Positions 1 to 8,343 are shown, numbered from the stretch's first letter. The stretch is 64,000 bases of DNA from Mucilaginibacter sp. UR6-11 (GCF_020880695.1 NZ_JAJIWO010000010.1:90551-154550); one strand, 5' to 3'. Notes: a model not told the origin generated them from the sequence alone. A program made the numbers and translations.

Positions 1-798
1 TTCAATCAGGATGATCAAATCGCCCGGTACTCCGCCACGCGGGGCCGAATTACCTTTACCACTCATGCTTAACTGCATACCTTCGCTAACACCGGCCGGC
101 ACGTTCAGGCTGATAGTTTCTTCGCCGCGTACCACGCCGTCACCATGGCAAACACTACATTTTGAAGTAATTACTGAGCCTTCGCCATTACAGGTAGGGC
201 AGGTGCTGGTAGTTTGCATCTGGCCCAATATGGTGTTGGTTACTCTTCTGACAGCGCCCTGGCCACCGCAGGTTTTACAGGTTTGGAAAGATGACTGATC
301 TTTCGCCCCGGTACCATCGCAGGTTTTACAGATTATTTGCTTGTTTACTTTTATTTTCTTTTCGGTGCCGTTAGCAATTTCCTCTAAGGTCAGCCTTACT
401 TTAATGCGCAGGTTGCTGCCACGGGCCACCCGACGGCCGCCACTTTGCCTGCCGCCGCCACCGCCAAAAAAGCCTTCGAAACCGCCGCCGCCGCCAAAAA
501 TATCACCAAACTGGCTAAATATGTCTTCCATATTCATTCCCTGGCCGCCGTAACCGCCGCCATTGGCAGATTGTGCGTTGGCAGCATGGCCAAATTGGTT
601 ATAGCGCTGGCGCTTTTCAGGATTGCTCAACACTTCGTAAGCTTCGGCAGCTTCCTTGAATTTCTCTTCGGCTTGTTTATCGCCTTCGTTTTTATCCGGG
701 TGATATTTAATAGCCATTTTACGATAAGCTTTCTTTATCTCATCAGCGTCGGCACCTTTTGAAACGCCCAGTATATCGTAATAATCTCTTTTTGACAT
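1..798 (-). CDS. dnaJ: Chaperone DnaJ (Hsp40), C-terminus cut by window edge
   Basis: Co-chaperone that stimulates the ATPase of DnaK and delivers unfolded clients in the cytoplasm. The first 266 codons are present. The J domain opens with SKRDYYDILGV and carries the HPD motif (YHPDKN). A Gly/Phe-rich linker follows, then the zinc-binding region with four CxxCxGxG repeats (CKTCDGTG, CKTCGGQG, CPTCNGEG, CSVCHGDG). The client-binding C-terminal domains begin (AGVSEGMQLSMSGKG) and run off the window. The start is the ATG at 796-798. It lies downstream of grpE on the same strand, separated by about 156 bp that hold an inverted repeat. Identification is from domain order and is firm. Confidence 0.96.
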   Translation of the reverse strand, partial: MSKRDYYDILGVSKGADADEIKKAYRKMAIKYHPDKNEGDKQAEEKFKEAAEAYEVLSNPEKRQRYNQFGHAANAQSANGGGYGGQGMNMEDIFSQFGDIFGGGGGFEGFFGGGGGRQSGGRRVARGSNLRIKVRLTLEEIANGTEKKIKVNKQIICKTCDGTGAKDQSSFQTCKTCGGQGAVRRVTNTILGQMQTTSTCPTCNGEGSVITSKCSVCHGDGVVRGEETISLNVPAGVSEGMQLSMSGKGNSAPRGGVPGDLIILIE

Positions 799-808
799 CT
801 ATTTTTTT

Positions 809-933
809 AATGAGTGAATTAGTGAGTGGTTGAATTAGTGAATATTCCTGATCAAGCGCTTACTAATTGCGTTTATATATATGTAAAGAATGAGTGATAA
901 CAAATGCTTTTAACATTTACTAATTCACTCATT
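809..933. repeat. Inverted repeat in the grpE-dnaJ gap
   Basis: AATGAGTGAATTAGTGA at 809-825 is mirrored by TTACTAATTCACTCATT at 917-933, with 16 of 17 positions complementary. The intervening 91 bases include a further GAATTAGTGAA copy near 832. It fills nearly the whole gap between grpE and dnaJ and looks like a dispersed intergenic element rather than a terminator, since no clear T-run follows. Seen directly; the element family is unknown to me. Confidence 0.55.
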
Positions 934-954
934 CCATAATTCAAATTATTATAC

Positions 955-1527
955 TTACGCCCCAACTATTACTTTGGCAAAGCGTATAACTTTATCATTC
1001 AGATAATAACCTTTTTCCATTTCATCAATTACCTTACCCTTCAGGTCGTCAGAAGGAGCAGGAATATTGGTTATGGCTTCATGCAGATCGGCATCAAACG
1101 GTTGCCCCACTGATTCCATTGGTTTTAAGCCTTTTTGCGTAAGGATACTGTTTAATTTATTTTGAACCAGCACAACGCCGTCTTTAACAGCATTAATGTC
1201 AGTTGCATTTTCCATTGATTTTACTGCCCGTTCAAAATCATCAAGCACAGGTATCAATGATACTATTACCTCTTTTCCGGCTGTTTGCAATAACTCAACA
1301 CGTTCCTTGGTAGTACGGCGCCTGAAATTGTCAAATTCTGCATACAGGCGCAGATATTTATCATTAGCCAATGACAATTCTTCTTTTAACAGATCTTCTG
1401 CCGATTTTTCGTCAATAGCAATATTCTCTGACGTTTCTGCATAATCATTGTCCATAGCGTCATTTAAAACCTCGGGTGTTTCTGGGTTATCAATCTTTTT
1501 TTTCTTCAACATATCGTTAAAATTCAT
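955..1527 (-). CDS. grpE: Nucleotide exchange factor GrpE
   Basis: Releases ADP from DnaK, completing the DnaK-DnaJ-GrpE cycle. The 190-residue protein has an acidic, poorly structured N-terminus (about residues 1-45), a long helix around LANDKYLRLYAEFDNFRRRT typical of the GrpE dimer, and the C-terminal beta-wing region (PFDADLHEAI, GYYLNDKVIRFAKVIV). The length is usual for the family. The start is ATG at 1527. It sits upstream of dnaJ on the same strand, the common arrangement in Bacteroidota. Confident from the family signature. Confidence 0.95.
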   Translation of the reverse strand: MNFNDMLKKKKIDNPETPEVLNDAMDNDYAETSENIAIDEKSAEDLLKEELSLANDKYLRLYAEFDNFRRRTTKERVELLQTAGKEVIVSLIPVLDDFERAVKSMENATDINAVKDGVVLVQNKLNSILTQKGLKPMESVGQPFDADLHEAITNIPAPSDDLKGKVIDEMEKGYYLNDKVIRFAKVIVGA

Positions 1528-1680
1528 AGCTTATAGTGCCAATCAAGTACCTTGCCATTAGTGTAAAACCGACAAGCTGACAGCGAAATTTATTTTTTAG
1601 GCAGGAATGACATAGCGATAGCAGCAGCACTGGCAGATGGTTAGTATGTGCCCGCACCTGCGCCTGCCGCCGTATTAGCT

Positions 1681-2364
1681 TTAAACTATTTGCGCGTCTT
1701 CCAAAACTTTACCGTTTTCACATTTAATAATCCGGGACGGGAAGGTGCGGATAATGTGGTAATCATGTGTAGCAATAACTACGGCCGTACCAGATTGGCT
1801 GATCTGTTTTAACAGTAAAACAATTTCTTCTGATGTGTCCGGGTCAAGGTTGCCGGTTGGCTCATCAGCTAAAATTATCTCGGGATCATTAAGCAGTGCA
1901 CGGGCTATTACTACACGCTGCTGCTCGCCTCCTGACAGTTCATGCGGCATTTTTTTAAGTTTTGAGCGCAGGCCAACTTTTTCCAATACGTCAAGCGTAC
2001 GATCGGCTATGAGCTGGGCGTCTTTCCAGCCGGTGGCGCGCATTACAAATTGCAGGTTTTGCTCAACGGTCCGGTCAGTTAATAATTGAAAATCCTGGAA
2101 AACTATACCCAGCTTGCGGCGCAAAAACGGAATATCTTTTTCGGTGATTTTATCAAGTTCATAACCGCAGGCGTGGCCGGTGCCGATATTAAGGGCAAGG
2201 TCGCCATAAATAACTTTAAGCAAACTACTTTTGCCCGAGCCGGTTTGGCCTATCAACCACACAAAATCACCCTTATCAATATGCAGGTTAACGTTTGATA
2301 ATACCAGGTGCTTTTGTTGAAATATATCAACATTATTTAGCTTAATAATGGAGTTTCCTATCAT
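1681..2364 (-). CDS. ftsE: FtsE-type ABC transporter ATP-binding protein
   Basis: ATPase subunit of the FtsEX complex, which at the inner membrane couples cell division to activation of peptidoglycan hydrolases. The 227-residue protein has Walker A GQTGSGKSS (about residues 40-48), the Q-loop VFQDFQLL, the ABC signature LSGGEQQRVVIARAL, Walker B IILADEPTGNLD and the H-loop ATHDY. Its short length and lack of a fused membrane domain fit FtsE or LolD; the VWLIGQTGSGKSSLLKVIYG context favours FtsE. No ftsX is adjacent here. The small gene at 2369-2572 ends four bases upstream, so the two are probably co-transcribed. Confidence 0.85.
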   Translation of the reverse strand: MIGNSIIKLNNVDIFQQKHLVLSNVNLHIDKGDFVWLIGQTGSGKSSLLKVIYGDLALNIGTGHACGYELDKITEKDIPFLRRKLGIVFQDFQLLTDRTVEQNLQFVMRATGWKDAQLIADRTLDVLEKVGLRSKLKKMPHELSGGEQQRVVIARALLNDPEIILADEPTGNLDPDTSEEIVLLLKQISQSGTAVVIATHDYHIIRTFPSRIIKCENGKVLEDAQIV

Positions 2365-2368
2365 TTTT

Positions 2369-2572
2369 TTATAGTTCTAATTTTAAGATCTGTCCAAACG
2401 GCAGGTCCTTAACAATGTTCATTATATATTCGGCCTTATCAGTAAGGCCAACTTTATCTAATGATTTATCGGGCCTGTCAACCCTGAAGTAAGCCAACAG
2501 GGTAAACTGGTCGTCCCTTAGCTGTACATAATCAGGTATTTTGGCAACGCCTTTAACTTTTATAATATACAT
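2369..2572 (-). CDS. Small conserved-looking protein upstream of ftsE, function unknown
   Basis: A 67-residue protein starting MYIIKVKGVAKIPDYVQLRD and ending FGQILKLEL. It has no signal peptide or membrane segment and has the alternating pattern of a small alpha/beta fold. It is separated from ftsE by four bases on the same strand, which suggests translation from one message. I do not recognise a domain with a known function. Good codon structure and tight spacing make it a real gene rather than a chance reading frame. Confidence 0.75.
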   Translation of the reverse strand: MYIIKVKGVAKIPDYVQLRDDQFTLLAYFRVDRPDKSLDKVGLTDKAEYIMNIVKDLPFGQILKLEL

Positions 2573-2599
2573 TTTTTAAAAGGTTAAAGGTTTGAGGCG

Positions 2600-2641
2600 A
2601 AAGGTAAAACGTACTTGGATAGCCAATTTACTTTTACCTTT
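2600..2641. repeat. Stem-loop between the acyl-CoA reductase gene and the small gene
   Basis: AAAGGTAAAA at 2600-2609 pairs perfectly with TTTTACCTTT at 2632-2641 across a 22-base loop. A further copy of the TTTACCTT word follows at 2647. On the minus strand it follows the stop of the acyl-CoA reductase gene. It could be a weak terminator or a dispersed element. Seen directly. Confidence 0.4.
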
Positions 2642-2647
2642 TACTTT

Positions 2648-3694
2648 TTACCTTACAACCTCAAATGTATGAAGATTTGCCAAGAAATCCATCGTATCAA
2701 TGCGATCTGCATAATCCCATAACCGGGGTTGGTGGCTTTGGCCAAAATCAACCACCTGGCTTTTTACATTTAACGGTACCGTGCTAACAACACATTGCAG
2801 GTTTTCGTTTTCGGTTGTTATTAATTGTTCAGCCGCATTTAAGTCGTCATAATAACTGTAATACAGTACCGCCAGCGGCGACACCATGCTGTCGTCTTCT
2901 TTAAGGATGAGAAAATTATTATCCAGATGTTTTTCGCTGCCTACTAAAAATATAGAGCGGTTATAACCATAGTTATTATTGTATTTATTATGGTTAATGA
3001 TGTCTTTATAAGGCTCAATAGCTTCAAAAAAGGTAGCCAGGTTATAATTTTTTGGTATTAATATTTTAGATATGTTACGGCAGCCCAAACCAAAATAATC
3101 AAAAATATCGTGCCCCAGGTTATATAACTGCTCTTTGGTTTCATTACCGGTTATCACGGCTAAACTGTTACGGTTTTTACGGATGATGTTTGGCACTTTA
3201 CCAAAGTAATACTCAAAGTAACGCGATGAATTGTTGCTGCCGGTGGCAATTACGGCGTCAAAATCAATCAGTCTTTCTACAAAGCTAAATTGGTTTGCAA
3301 AGCGGGTGTCTATCGTTGTCAGCATCTCTAACACCTGTTTAATTAATCTTGCATCCTGCACCGATGCTTTTATTAAAGCATGGTTACCAGTTGCCAAAAC
3401 ACATAAAACATCATGAAAACCAACTAACGGGATATTGCCCGCTAATATCAGCCCGATTTTTTTAGGGGATGGGTTTTTTGACAGGTCGTATTTATTTAGC
3501 CAGGTAGCCAGATCGGCTTCATTTAACATTTTGCCGATGGTTTTTATGGCTTGTTCAACATTTTCTGGTGTGAACCAGGCATTATAAATATGTTCGGTAT
3601 TGATTAGTTTTAGCAGTGGTTCGTCCGGGTTAGACAGTTGCCGGCCTAATTTAGAAAATGCGGTAATCAGCTCTGTTGTGGTGAATTTTGACAT
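2648..3694 (-). CDS. LuxC-type acyl-CoA reductase
   Basis: Predicted to reduce a fatty acyl-CoA or acyl-thioester to the aldehyde with NAD(P)H. The 348-residue protein has the aldehyde-dehydrogenase-like fold of the LuxC family: a nucleotide-binding N-terminal half (IGLILAGNIPLVGFHDVLCV) and the catalytic cysteine in DYFGLGCRNISKI. Length is slightly below bacterial LuxC. No other lux genes are present, so bioluminescence is not implied. It is divergent from a two-cluster ferredoxin gene at 3797, a pairing that suggests, but does not prove, an electron-transfer link. The natural substrate cannot be told from sequence. Confidence 0.82.
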   Translation of the reverse strand: MSKFTTTELITAFSKLGRQLSNPDEPLLKLINTEHIYNAWFTPENVEQAIKTIGKMLNEADLATWLNKYDLSKNPSPKKIGLILAGNIPLVGFHDVLCVLATGNHALIKASVQDARLIKQVLEMLTTIDTRFANQFSFVERLIDFDAVIATGSNNSSRYFEYYFGKVPNIIRKNRNSLAVITGNETKEQLYNLGHDIFDYFGLGCRNISKILIPKNYNLATFFEAIEPYKDIINHNKYNNNYGYNRSIFLVGSEKHLDNNFLILKEDDSMVSPLAVLYYSYYDDLNAAEQLITTENENLQCVVSTVPLNVKSQVVDFGQSHQPRLWDYADRIDTMDFLANLHTFEVVR

Positions 3695-3734
3695 ATATAT
3701 GGTAAGTAATCAAACTCTCGATTTCTTTTTTTGT

Positions 3735-3742
3735 TATATTTG
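3735..3742 (+). promoter_or_regulatory. -7 box (TATATTTG) upstream of ferredoxin gene
   Basis: TATATTTG matches the Bacteroidota -7 consensus TAnnTTTG exactly and lies 54 bases before the ferredoxin start. No convincing -33 TTTG is seen at the expected spacing, so the assignment is moderate. Confidence 0.45.
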
Positions 3743-3796
3743 CAGACTTTGTTATTTGGACAAAGGTAATTGAGAATATAAGATTATTTTAAAAAT

Positions 3797-4150
3797 ATGG
3801 CGATTATAATCACCGATGAATGCATAAACTGCGGGGCTTGTGAACCTGAGTGCCCTAATAATGCTATTTATGATGCGGGTGCGGCCTGGCGTTTTTCGGA
3901 CGGAACGGGTTTAAAAGGTGTTATTGATTTTGGCGACGGTGTTACTTTAAATGCTGAAGAAACACAGGCAGCCTTATCTGACGATATTTATTACATAGTG
4001 CCCGACAAGTGTACCGAATGTGTAGGTTTTCATGACGAGCCTCAATGCGCCGCAGTTTGCCCTGTTGATTGCTGCGTGGACGATGAAAATGTGCGCGAAA
4101 CCCGCGAAGAATTACTGGCTAAAAAAGATTGGCTGCACATGAATGAGTAG
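3797..4150 (+). CDS. 4Fe-4S dicluster ferredoxin
   Basis: Small cytoplasmic electron carrier of 117 residues with two cluster-binding sets. The first is CINCGACEPECPNNAIY at the N-terminus. The second is CTECVGFHDEPQCAAVCPVDC, with an insert between the second and third cysteines typical of the FdxA/YfhL-type ferredoxins. The segment between them (about residues 30-70) is an insertion specific to this family. It is followed by a strong intrinsic terminator and is divergent from the LuxC-type reductase, which may use it, though this is inference. Confidence 0.93.
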   Translation: MAIIITDECINCGACEPECPNNAIYDAGAAWRFSDGTGLKGVIDFGDGVTLNAEETQAALSDDIYYIVPDKCTECVGFHDEPQCAAVCPVDCCVDDENVRETREELLAKKDWLHMNE

Positions 4151-4193
4151 TAAAAAAGATATTTAATAATATTAACGATATTTATCATAAACG

Positions 4194-4222
4194 GGGAATA
4201 CATCATATGTATTCCCTTTTTT
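4194..4222 (+). terminator. Intrinsic terminator after the ferredoxin gene
   Basis: A perfect 10-bp stem GGGAATACAT / ATGTATTCCC with a CAT loop is followed by six T residues. It lies 44 bases after the ferredoxin stop codon and before the NlpC/P60 gene, so the two are likely separate transcripts. Confidence 0.85.
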
Positions 4223-4274
4223 GTGATGAAACCTTTAAAAAATATTAACGTACAAGCAGGCTCATATTTTAAAA

Positions 4275-5036
4275 ATGGAATACGGAATTTGCAATTTAGC
4301 GGTGATACCAATGCGTGCCGAACCTAACGAGCGCAGCGAACAGGTATCGCAGGTGTTATTTGGCGAAGCTTTTGAAATTTTAGAATGGAAAGAAGGTTGG
4401 GCGAAAATTATAACTGCTGCCGATAATTATGAAGGTTGGGTAAACCGTTTGCAATTTATCATGCTTGGGCACTTAAATTATCAGCAACTGCTGCTAAATC
4501 CGCCAAAATTAACCTACAAACCCGTTACCCAGGCCTGGAAAATAAAGGATAACAGCATTTTATATCTGCCAGCCGGCAGCTCCCTTGCTTTTTTAAACGG
4601 AACAACCTGCTATATAGAACGGGAGAAATTTGAAATTATAGGCCAGATAGGGCAGAAAGAAAGTATTGACCTTGTTGCCAAATCATTTATTAATGCCCCT
4701 TATTTATGGGGCGGCCGTACCCATTTTGGTATAGACTGCTCTGGTTTTACGCAATTGGTTTTTAAACTAAAAGGCATCCAGTTAAAACGCGACGCCAGTT
4801 TACAGGAAGAGCAGGGCAGAGCCGTTCCATCCCTGAATGACGCTTTAATTGGTGACCTGGCATTTTTTGAAAATAACGAGGGTATGATTACCCATGTCGG
4901 GATCTTACTTAACCGCGAACATATTATTCATGCGTCAGGCAAGGTTAAGATAAACGTGATTGATGAGAAGGGTATCTATTCTGAAGAGCAGGGGCGCTAC
5001 ACCCATAAACTGGCATCCATCAAACGGATTTTTTAA
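4275..5036 (+). CDS. SH3-NlpC/P60 (C40) peptidoglycan endopeptidase
   Basis: Cysteine peptidase predicted to cleave the gamma-D-Glu/diamino-acid bond in cell-wall stem peptides or recycled muropeptides, like YkfC. The 253-residue protein has bacterial SH3-like domains (about residues 1-110; GEAFEILEWKEGWAKI) and a C-terminal NlpC/P60 domain with catalytic Cys in GIDCSGFTQLVF, then MITHVGILL with the His, and the HIIHASG strand. No signal peptide is seen, which fits a cytoplasmic muropeptide-recycling enzyme. It is a separate transcription unit between the ferredoxin terminator and the convergent WD40 gene. Confidence 0.9.
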   Translation: MEYGICNLAVIPMRAEPNERSEQVSQVLFGEAFEILEWKEGWAKIITAADNYEGWVNRLQFIMLGHLNYQQLLLNPPKLTYKPVTQAWKIKDNSILYLPAGSSLAFLNGTTCYIEREKFEIIGQIGQKESIDLVAKSFINAPYLWGGRTHFGIDCSGFTQLVFKLKGIQLKRDASLQEEQGRAVPSLNDALIGDLAFFENNEGMITHVGILLNREHIIHASGKVKINVIDEKGIYSEEQGRYTHKLASIKRIF

Positions 5037-5081
5037 TTTCCTGCTGATTTAAAATTTAGTCTGACCGGGCATCGTGCAGTT

Positions 5082-5987
5082 TTAGAAAGCTATGTTCCAG
5101 ATGATCACCCGCTTATCATCGCCGGTGGATAGTAATTGCCCGTTATGCCAGGCCAGTTTATTTACCGACAGACGGTGCGTATCATAACCTTTTTCGCGGC
5201 TGATGATCTTGTAGAGTTTAAAATCGTCTGATCCCCAGATTTTAATGCTTTTGTCCATACTTGCCGTGGCAAAATAAGGCTGGACAGGATGGAAGGCGAT
5301 ATGATTTATGGCAAACAGATGCGCCGGGATATTTTCTGTTAATTCAAAGGTTGTTGTATTCCAAATTTTAAGCTGGGCATCCCGCGAACCTGATACAAGG
5401 TAACTGCCATCCGGCGAATATTGTAGCGAAAACACCGGCATGGTATGGCCCTGTAAGGTGTGGATCAAGGTATAGTCCTCCAGATCATAGATCTTTACCT
5501 CATTATTACGGCAGCCAAAAGCCACCTGCTTTTCATCCGGCGAAATACTGATGCAACGGATGGTATCACCCGAAACTTTTAAAGTATGGACTAACTGTAA
5601 CGTATCCAGGCTCCAGATGGAAACTGTGCCGTCTTCTGACGCTACCAGTAACTCCTTTTTACCCGAAACTGATTTGATATCAAATACGGGTTTGTTATGA
5701 TGTTTAAGCGCCGGGAGTAATTGCTGTTTGATAAAATCAAATATCAAAACATCGCCGGTACGAAGCCCGGTCATCATTAACGGATAACCTCCCGGGCAAT
5801 GAATAGCGTAAACTGACGCCGCCACCGGAAACATTACTTTAATAAATTCATTGCTTTTTAAGCTCCACTCAACCACGCCTTTATCATTACCACCGGTAAA
5901 CAAAATATCCGGTTTTTGCGATAGTGTTAACGCAAATATAGGATTGCTATGCCCGGTAAGTTCGGCGGCTTTTTCTACGTTGATCAT
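5082..5987 (-). CDS. WD40 repeat beta-propeller protein
   Basis: A 301-residue protein composed almost wholly of WD40 repeats, forming about seven blades; readable blade ends include ASEDGTVSIWSLD, SGSRDAQLKIWNT, ASMDKSIKIWGS and STGDDKRVIIWNI. No signal peptide or other domain is seen, so it is probably a cytoplasmic protein-protein scaffold. No partner can be named from the sequence. It lies upstream of, and on the same strand as, hisIE's 3' neighbours but is separated from hisIE by 76 bases of repeat-like sequence and sits downstream of the his operon, so weak read-through is possible. Confidence 0.9.
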   Translation of the reverse strand: MINVEKAAELTGHSNPIFALTLSQKPDILFTGGNDKGVVEWSLKSNEFIKVMFPVAASVYAIHCPGGYPLMMTGLRTGDVLIFDFIKQQLLPALKHHNKPVFDIKSVSGKKELLVASEDGTVSIWSLDTLQLVHTLKVSGDTIRCISISPDEKQVAFGCRNNEVKIYDLEDYTLIHTLQGHTMPVFSLQYSPDGSYLVSGSRDAQLKIWNTTTFELTENIPAHLFAINHIAFHPVQPYFATASMDKSIKIWGSDDFKLYKIISREKGYDTHRLSVNKLAWHNGQLLSTGDDKRVIIWNIAF

Positions 5988-6003
5988 GAGTGTAGCGATT
6001 AGT

Positions 6004-6019
6004 GATTGGTGATCAAAGA
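6004..6019. repeat. Dispersed 16-mer GATTGGTGATCAAAGA (copy 1)
   Basis: The same 16 bases occur at 25281-25296. Both copies lie in short gaps at the edge of unrelated genes (hisIE-WD40 and trmH-galK). The surrounding TTAGTGATTGG text resembles other intergenic repeats of this genome. Seen directly. Confidence 0.5.
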
Positions 6020-6063
6020 TTAGCGAAGATTCAAATCAATCTCCAATCTCTAACCTTCAATCA

Positions 6064-6651
6064 CTATTTATGTCTTTCTTCTAAATTTTTGGCGATTGTA
6101 CCAATTGTCAATCCCTTTTCGCGTAATAGTACAATAAGGTGGAATACAAGATCAGAAGCTTCGTTTATCAGATCAGTTTCGGTTTCTGCCAGGGCGGCTA
6201 TTACGGTCTCCACGGCTTCTTCGCCAACTTTTTGCGTTATCTTATTTAAGCCTTTTCTATGCAGCTTATTTACGTATGATCCTTCCTGCGGATTTTCATA
6301 CCGGTCGGCAATTATTTGCTCTAATTGCAATATAAAGTTTTGATTGTATTCGGTTTTAAAACAGGTTCGGTTGCCAGTATGGCAGGTTGGGCCGTCGGCT
6401 TTAACTTTTATTAGCAGCGTGTCATTGTCGCAATCCAAATGGATGCTTTTAACATGCAGAAAATTGTTACTGGTTTCGCCTTTTGTCCATAAACGCTGTT
6501 TTGAACGCGAATAGAAAGTGACGATATTATCCTGTACGGTTTTGTCATACGCTTCCTGGTTCATGTAACCCAGCATCAACACTTCGAGTGTTTGCTCGTC
6601 CTGAATAACCACCGGCACCAGTCCATCTGTTTTGTTAAAATCTATATTCAT
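6064..6651 (-). CDS. hisIE: Bifunctional phosphoribosyl-AMP cyclohydrolase / phosphoribosyl-ATP diphosphatase
   Basis: Catalyses steps 2 and 3 of histidine synthesis. Residues about 1-100 are the HisI cyclohydrolase (VLMLGYMNQEAY, SRSKQRLWTKGETS, and the metal ligands in HLDCDNDT and GPTCHTGNRTCF). Residues about 105-195 are the HisE pyrophosphohydrolase (QKVGEEAVETVIAAL, NEASDLVFHLIVLL). The fused length of 195 is usual. It is the last gene of the his operon, 77 bases after hisF; that gap carries a dispersed inverted repeat. Confidence 0.97.
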   Translation of the reverse strand: MNIDFNKTDGLVPVVIQDEQTLEVLMLGYMNQEAYDKTVQDNIVTFYSRSKQRLWTKGETSNNFLHVKSIHLDCDNDTLLIKVKADGPTCHTGNRTCFKTEYNQNFILQLEQIIADRYENPQEGSYVNKLHRKGLNKITQKVGEEAVETVIAALAETETDLINEASDLVFHLIVLLREKGLTIGTIAKNLEERHK

Positions 6652-6666
6652 TTGTTATAATATACT

Positions 6667-6714
6667 ATCATTTCGAACGAGGTACGAGGATTTCTCACTA
6701 CGTTTCAAAATGAC
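6667..6714. repeat. Dispersed inverted repeat in hisF-hisIE gap
   Basis: ATCATTTCGAACG is mirrored by CGTTTCAAAATGACA about 21 bases later, with GAGGTACGAGGATTTCTCAC between. The text resembles the short intergenic palindromic elements that recur in Bacteroidota genomes. It would fold into a hairpin in the his message. Confidence 0.55.
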
Positions 6715-6728
6715 AACTGGTTATTTAT

Positions 6729-7481
6729 TTATCTTACTTCAATATTCCTGCCCCTTAAAATATCTTTCAGGTCAGGGATTAATATCTCGCCGTAATGAAA
6801 TACCGATGCAGCTAAAGCAGCGTCAACATTCGTCTGCTCAAATACGTCAATAAAATGCTGTACCGAACCGGCGCCTCCCGATGCTATCACCGGGATATTC
6901 ACCGCGTCATTTACCTTTTTTAATAATCCGTTATCAAAGCCTGCTTTCGTGCCGTCATGATCCATGGAAGTAAGCAGGATCTCACCTGCGCCACGGCTCT
7001 CCGCCTCTAATATCCAGCTTAAAGTTTCTTTTTCTGTTGGGATGCGACCCCCGTTTAAATGAACAGTGTTAATGCCGTTATTTAAGCGGGTGTCTACAGC
7101 TATTACCACGAACTGGACACCAAATGCCTTGGCTAATTCATCAATTAAAGCCGGATTACGCACCGCCGCAGAATTGATGGAGATTTTGTCGGCACCTGCA
7201 TTTAAAAGGGCGTCAGCATCAGCTATTTCGTTGATACCGCCACCAATGGTAAAAGGTATGTTTATTTGACGCGCGACGGATTTTACCAGCTCAACCATCG
7301 TTTTACGACGCTCGTGTGTGGCAGTGATATCTAAAAATACCAATTCATCCGCTCCCTGACGTGAATAGTTCCAGGCCAGTTCAACAGGGTCGCCGGCATC
7401 GCGTAAGTCGACGAAGTTTACGCCTTTAACAGTTCTTCCGTCTTTAACATCCAGACAGGGGATGATCCTTTTAGCAAGCAT
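6729..7481 (-). CDS. hisF: Imidazole glycerol phosphate synthase cyclase subunit
   Basis: Cyclase half of IGP synthase: uses ammonia from HisH to turn PRFAR into imidazole glycerol phosphate and AICAR. The 250-residue TIM barrel begins MLAKRIIPCLDVKDGRTVKG, with catalytic Asp in CLDVKDG and the second catalytic Asp in SMDHDGTKAGFD, and phosphate-binding loops GGGINE and ASGGAGS. Full length. It lies third from the end of the his operon, with a 108-base repeat-containing gap from hisA upstream. Confidence 0.97.
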   Translation of the reverse strand: MLAKRIIPCLDVKDGRTVKGVNFVDLRDAGDPVELAWNYSRQGADELVFLDITATHERRKTMVELVKSVARQINIPFTIGGGINEIADADALLNAGADKISINSAAVRNPALIDELAKAFGVQFVVIAVDTRLNNGINTVHLNGGRIPTEKETLSWILEAESRGAGEILLTSMDHDGTKAGFDNGLLKKVNDAVNIPVIASGGAGSVQHFIDVFEQTNVDAALAASVFHYGEILIPDLKDILRGRNIEVR

Positions 7482-7489
7482 AGTTTAGT

Positions 7490-7556
7490 TTGTCATGCTG
7501 AGGAACGAAGCATCTTGTCAATCGTATAAGATCCTTCGCTATGCTCAGGATGACAA
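7490..7556. repeat. Dispersed imperfect inverted repeat in hisA-hisF gap
   Basis: TTTGTCATGCTGAGGAACGA at 7489-7508 is mirrored by the reverse complement of the 7530-7556 arm (reading TCATCCTGAGCATAGCGAAG), with most positions pairing. This TGTCATGCTGAGGAACGAAG sequence is a widespread type of intergenic repeat in this bacterial group. Seen directly; family membership is from memory. Confidence 0.65.
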
Positions 7557-7589
7557 ATAGCCAATAACAATGCTCGCTGCGCTCGCAAT

Positions 7590-8339
7590 TTATATGGAGA
7601 TGAGTGACTCTAAATTCCAGTTCTTAACTTCTTCGATGCTGATCTTACCCTCATAAATAGCTTTACCAACTACTACCGATTCTACTTTTAAGCGGTTTAA
7701 TTGCTCAATATCGGCCATAGAGCTTACACCACCGGAAGCGATCAGTTTGATGAAAGGTGAATGGTCGAGGAGCTTTCCATAAAGCTCGACACCGGCACCG
7801 CCTAATTTACCATCCTTGCTAATATCGGTACATAAAAAACGAAAGAAGCCAAGCGATAAACACCTGTCAACATAATCCATCAGCTTAATAGGCGAGCTTT
7901 CCATCCAGCCTGAGTATTTAATAACCTCGTCTAAAACGTCTATAGCCACAACCACATTGTCCGAGCATTTATCACGGCCACAGATCGCTTTGCTTAATTC
8001 ATCTAAAAACATGGGATTGGTTAAAGCCTGGGTACCTACAATAACGCGGTGCACGCCTGCGTCAACCAGTTCTTTAACTTTTTCAATACTGCGGATACCG
8101 CCGCCGTATTGTACCTGCATATCGGTTTTTTTAATTACATCAAATAAATATTGCTGATTAGAAAAATCGTTTTTTGCGCCGTTAAGGTCTATAATATGGA
8201 TTAGATTGGTTCCGTTTGACTGGTACTTCTCTATCATTTCTTCTAAAGTAACATCGTAGCTGGTTACTTGCTCATAGTCGCCTTCGCGTAAACGGACAAC
8301 TTTCTTATCTAGAATATCAATAGCGGGGATTATATACAT
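7590..8339 (-). CDS. hisA: ProFAR isomerase HisA
   Basis: Isomerises ProFAR to PRFAR, step 4 of histidine synthesis. The 249-residue TIM barrel begins MYIIPAIDILDKKVVRL with the catalytic Asp, has the second catalytic Asp in CTDISKDGKLGGAG, and the phosphate-binding GGGIRS and ASGGVSS loops. Full length and paralogous to HisF in the same operon. It starts only four bases after the hisH stop codon, so translation is probably coupled. Confidence 0.97.
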   Translation of the reverse strand: MYIIPAIDILDKKVVRLREGDYEQVTSYDVTLEEMIEKYQSNGTNLIHIIDLNGAKNDFSNQQYLFDVIKKTDMQVQYGGGIRSIEKVKELVDAGVHRVIVGTQALTNPMFLDELSKAICGRDKCSDNVVVAIDVLDEVIKYSGWMESSPIKLMDYVDRCLSLGFFRFLCTDISKDGKLGGAGVELYGKLLDHSPFIKLIASGGVSSMADIEQLNRLKVESVVVGKAIYEGKISIEEVKNWNLESLISI

Positions 8340-8343
8340 GTCT

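Noticed and set aside
11..762. Plus-strand reading frames over dnaJ
   Set aside because: They are antisense shadows of the dnaJ frame, rich in Pro and Ser from the complement of Gly codons, with no domain logic.
2648..3694. Bioluminescence gene luxC
   Set aside because: No luxAB, luxD or luxE is near; the family is widespread in non-luminous bacteria.
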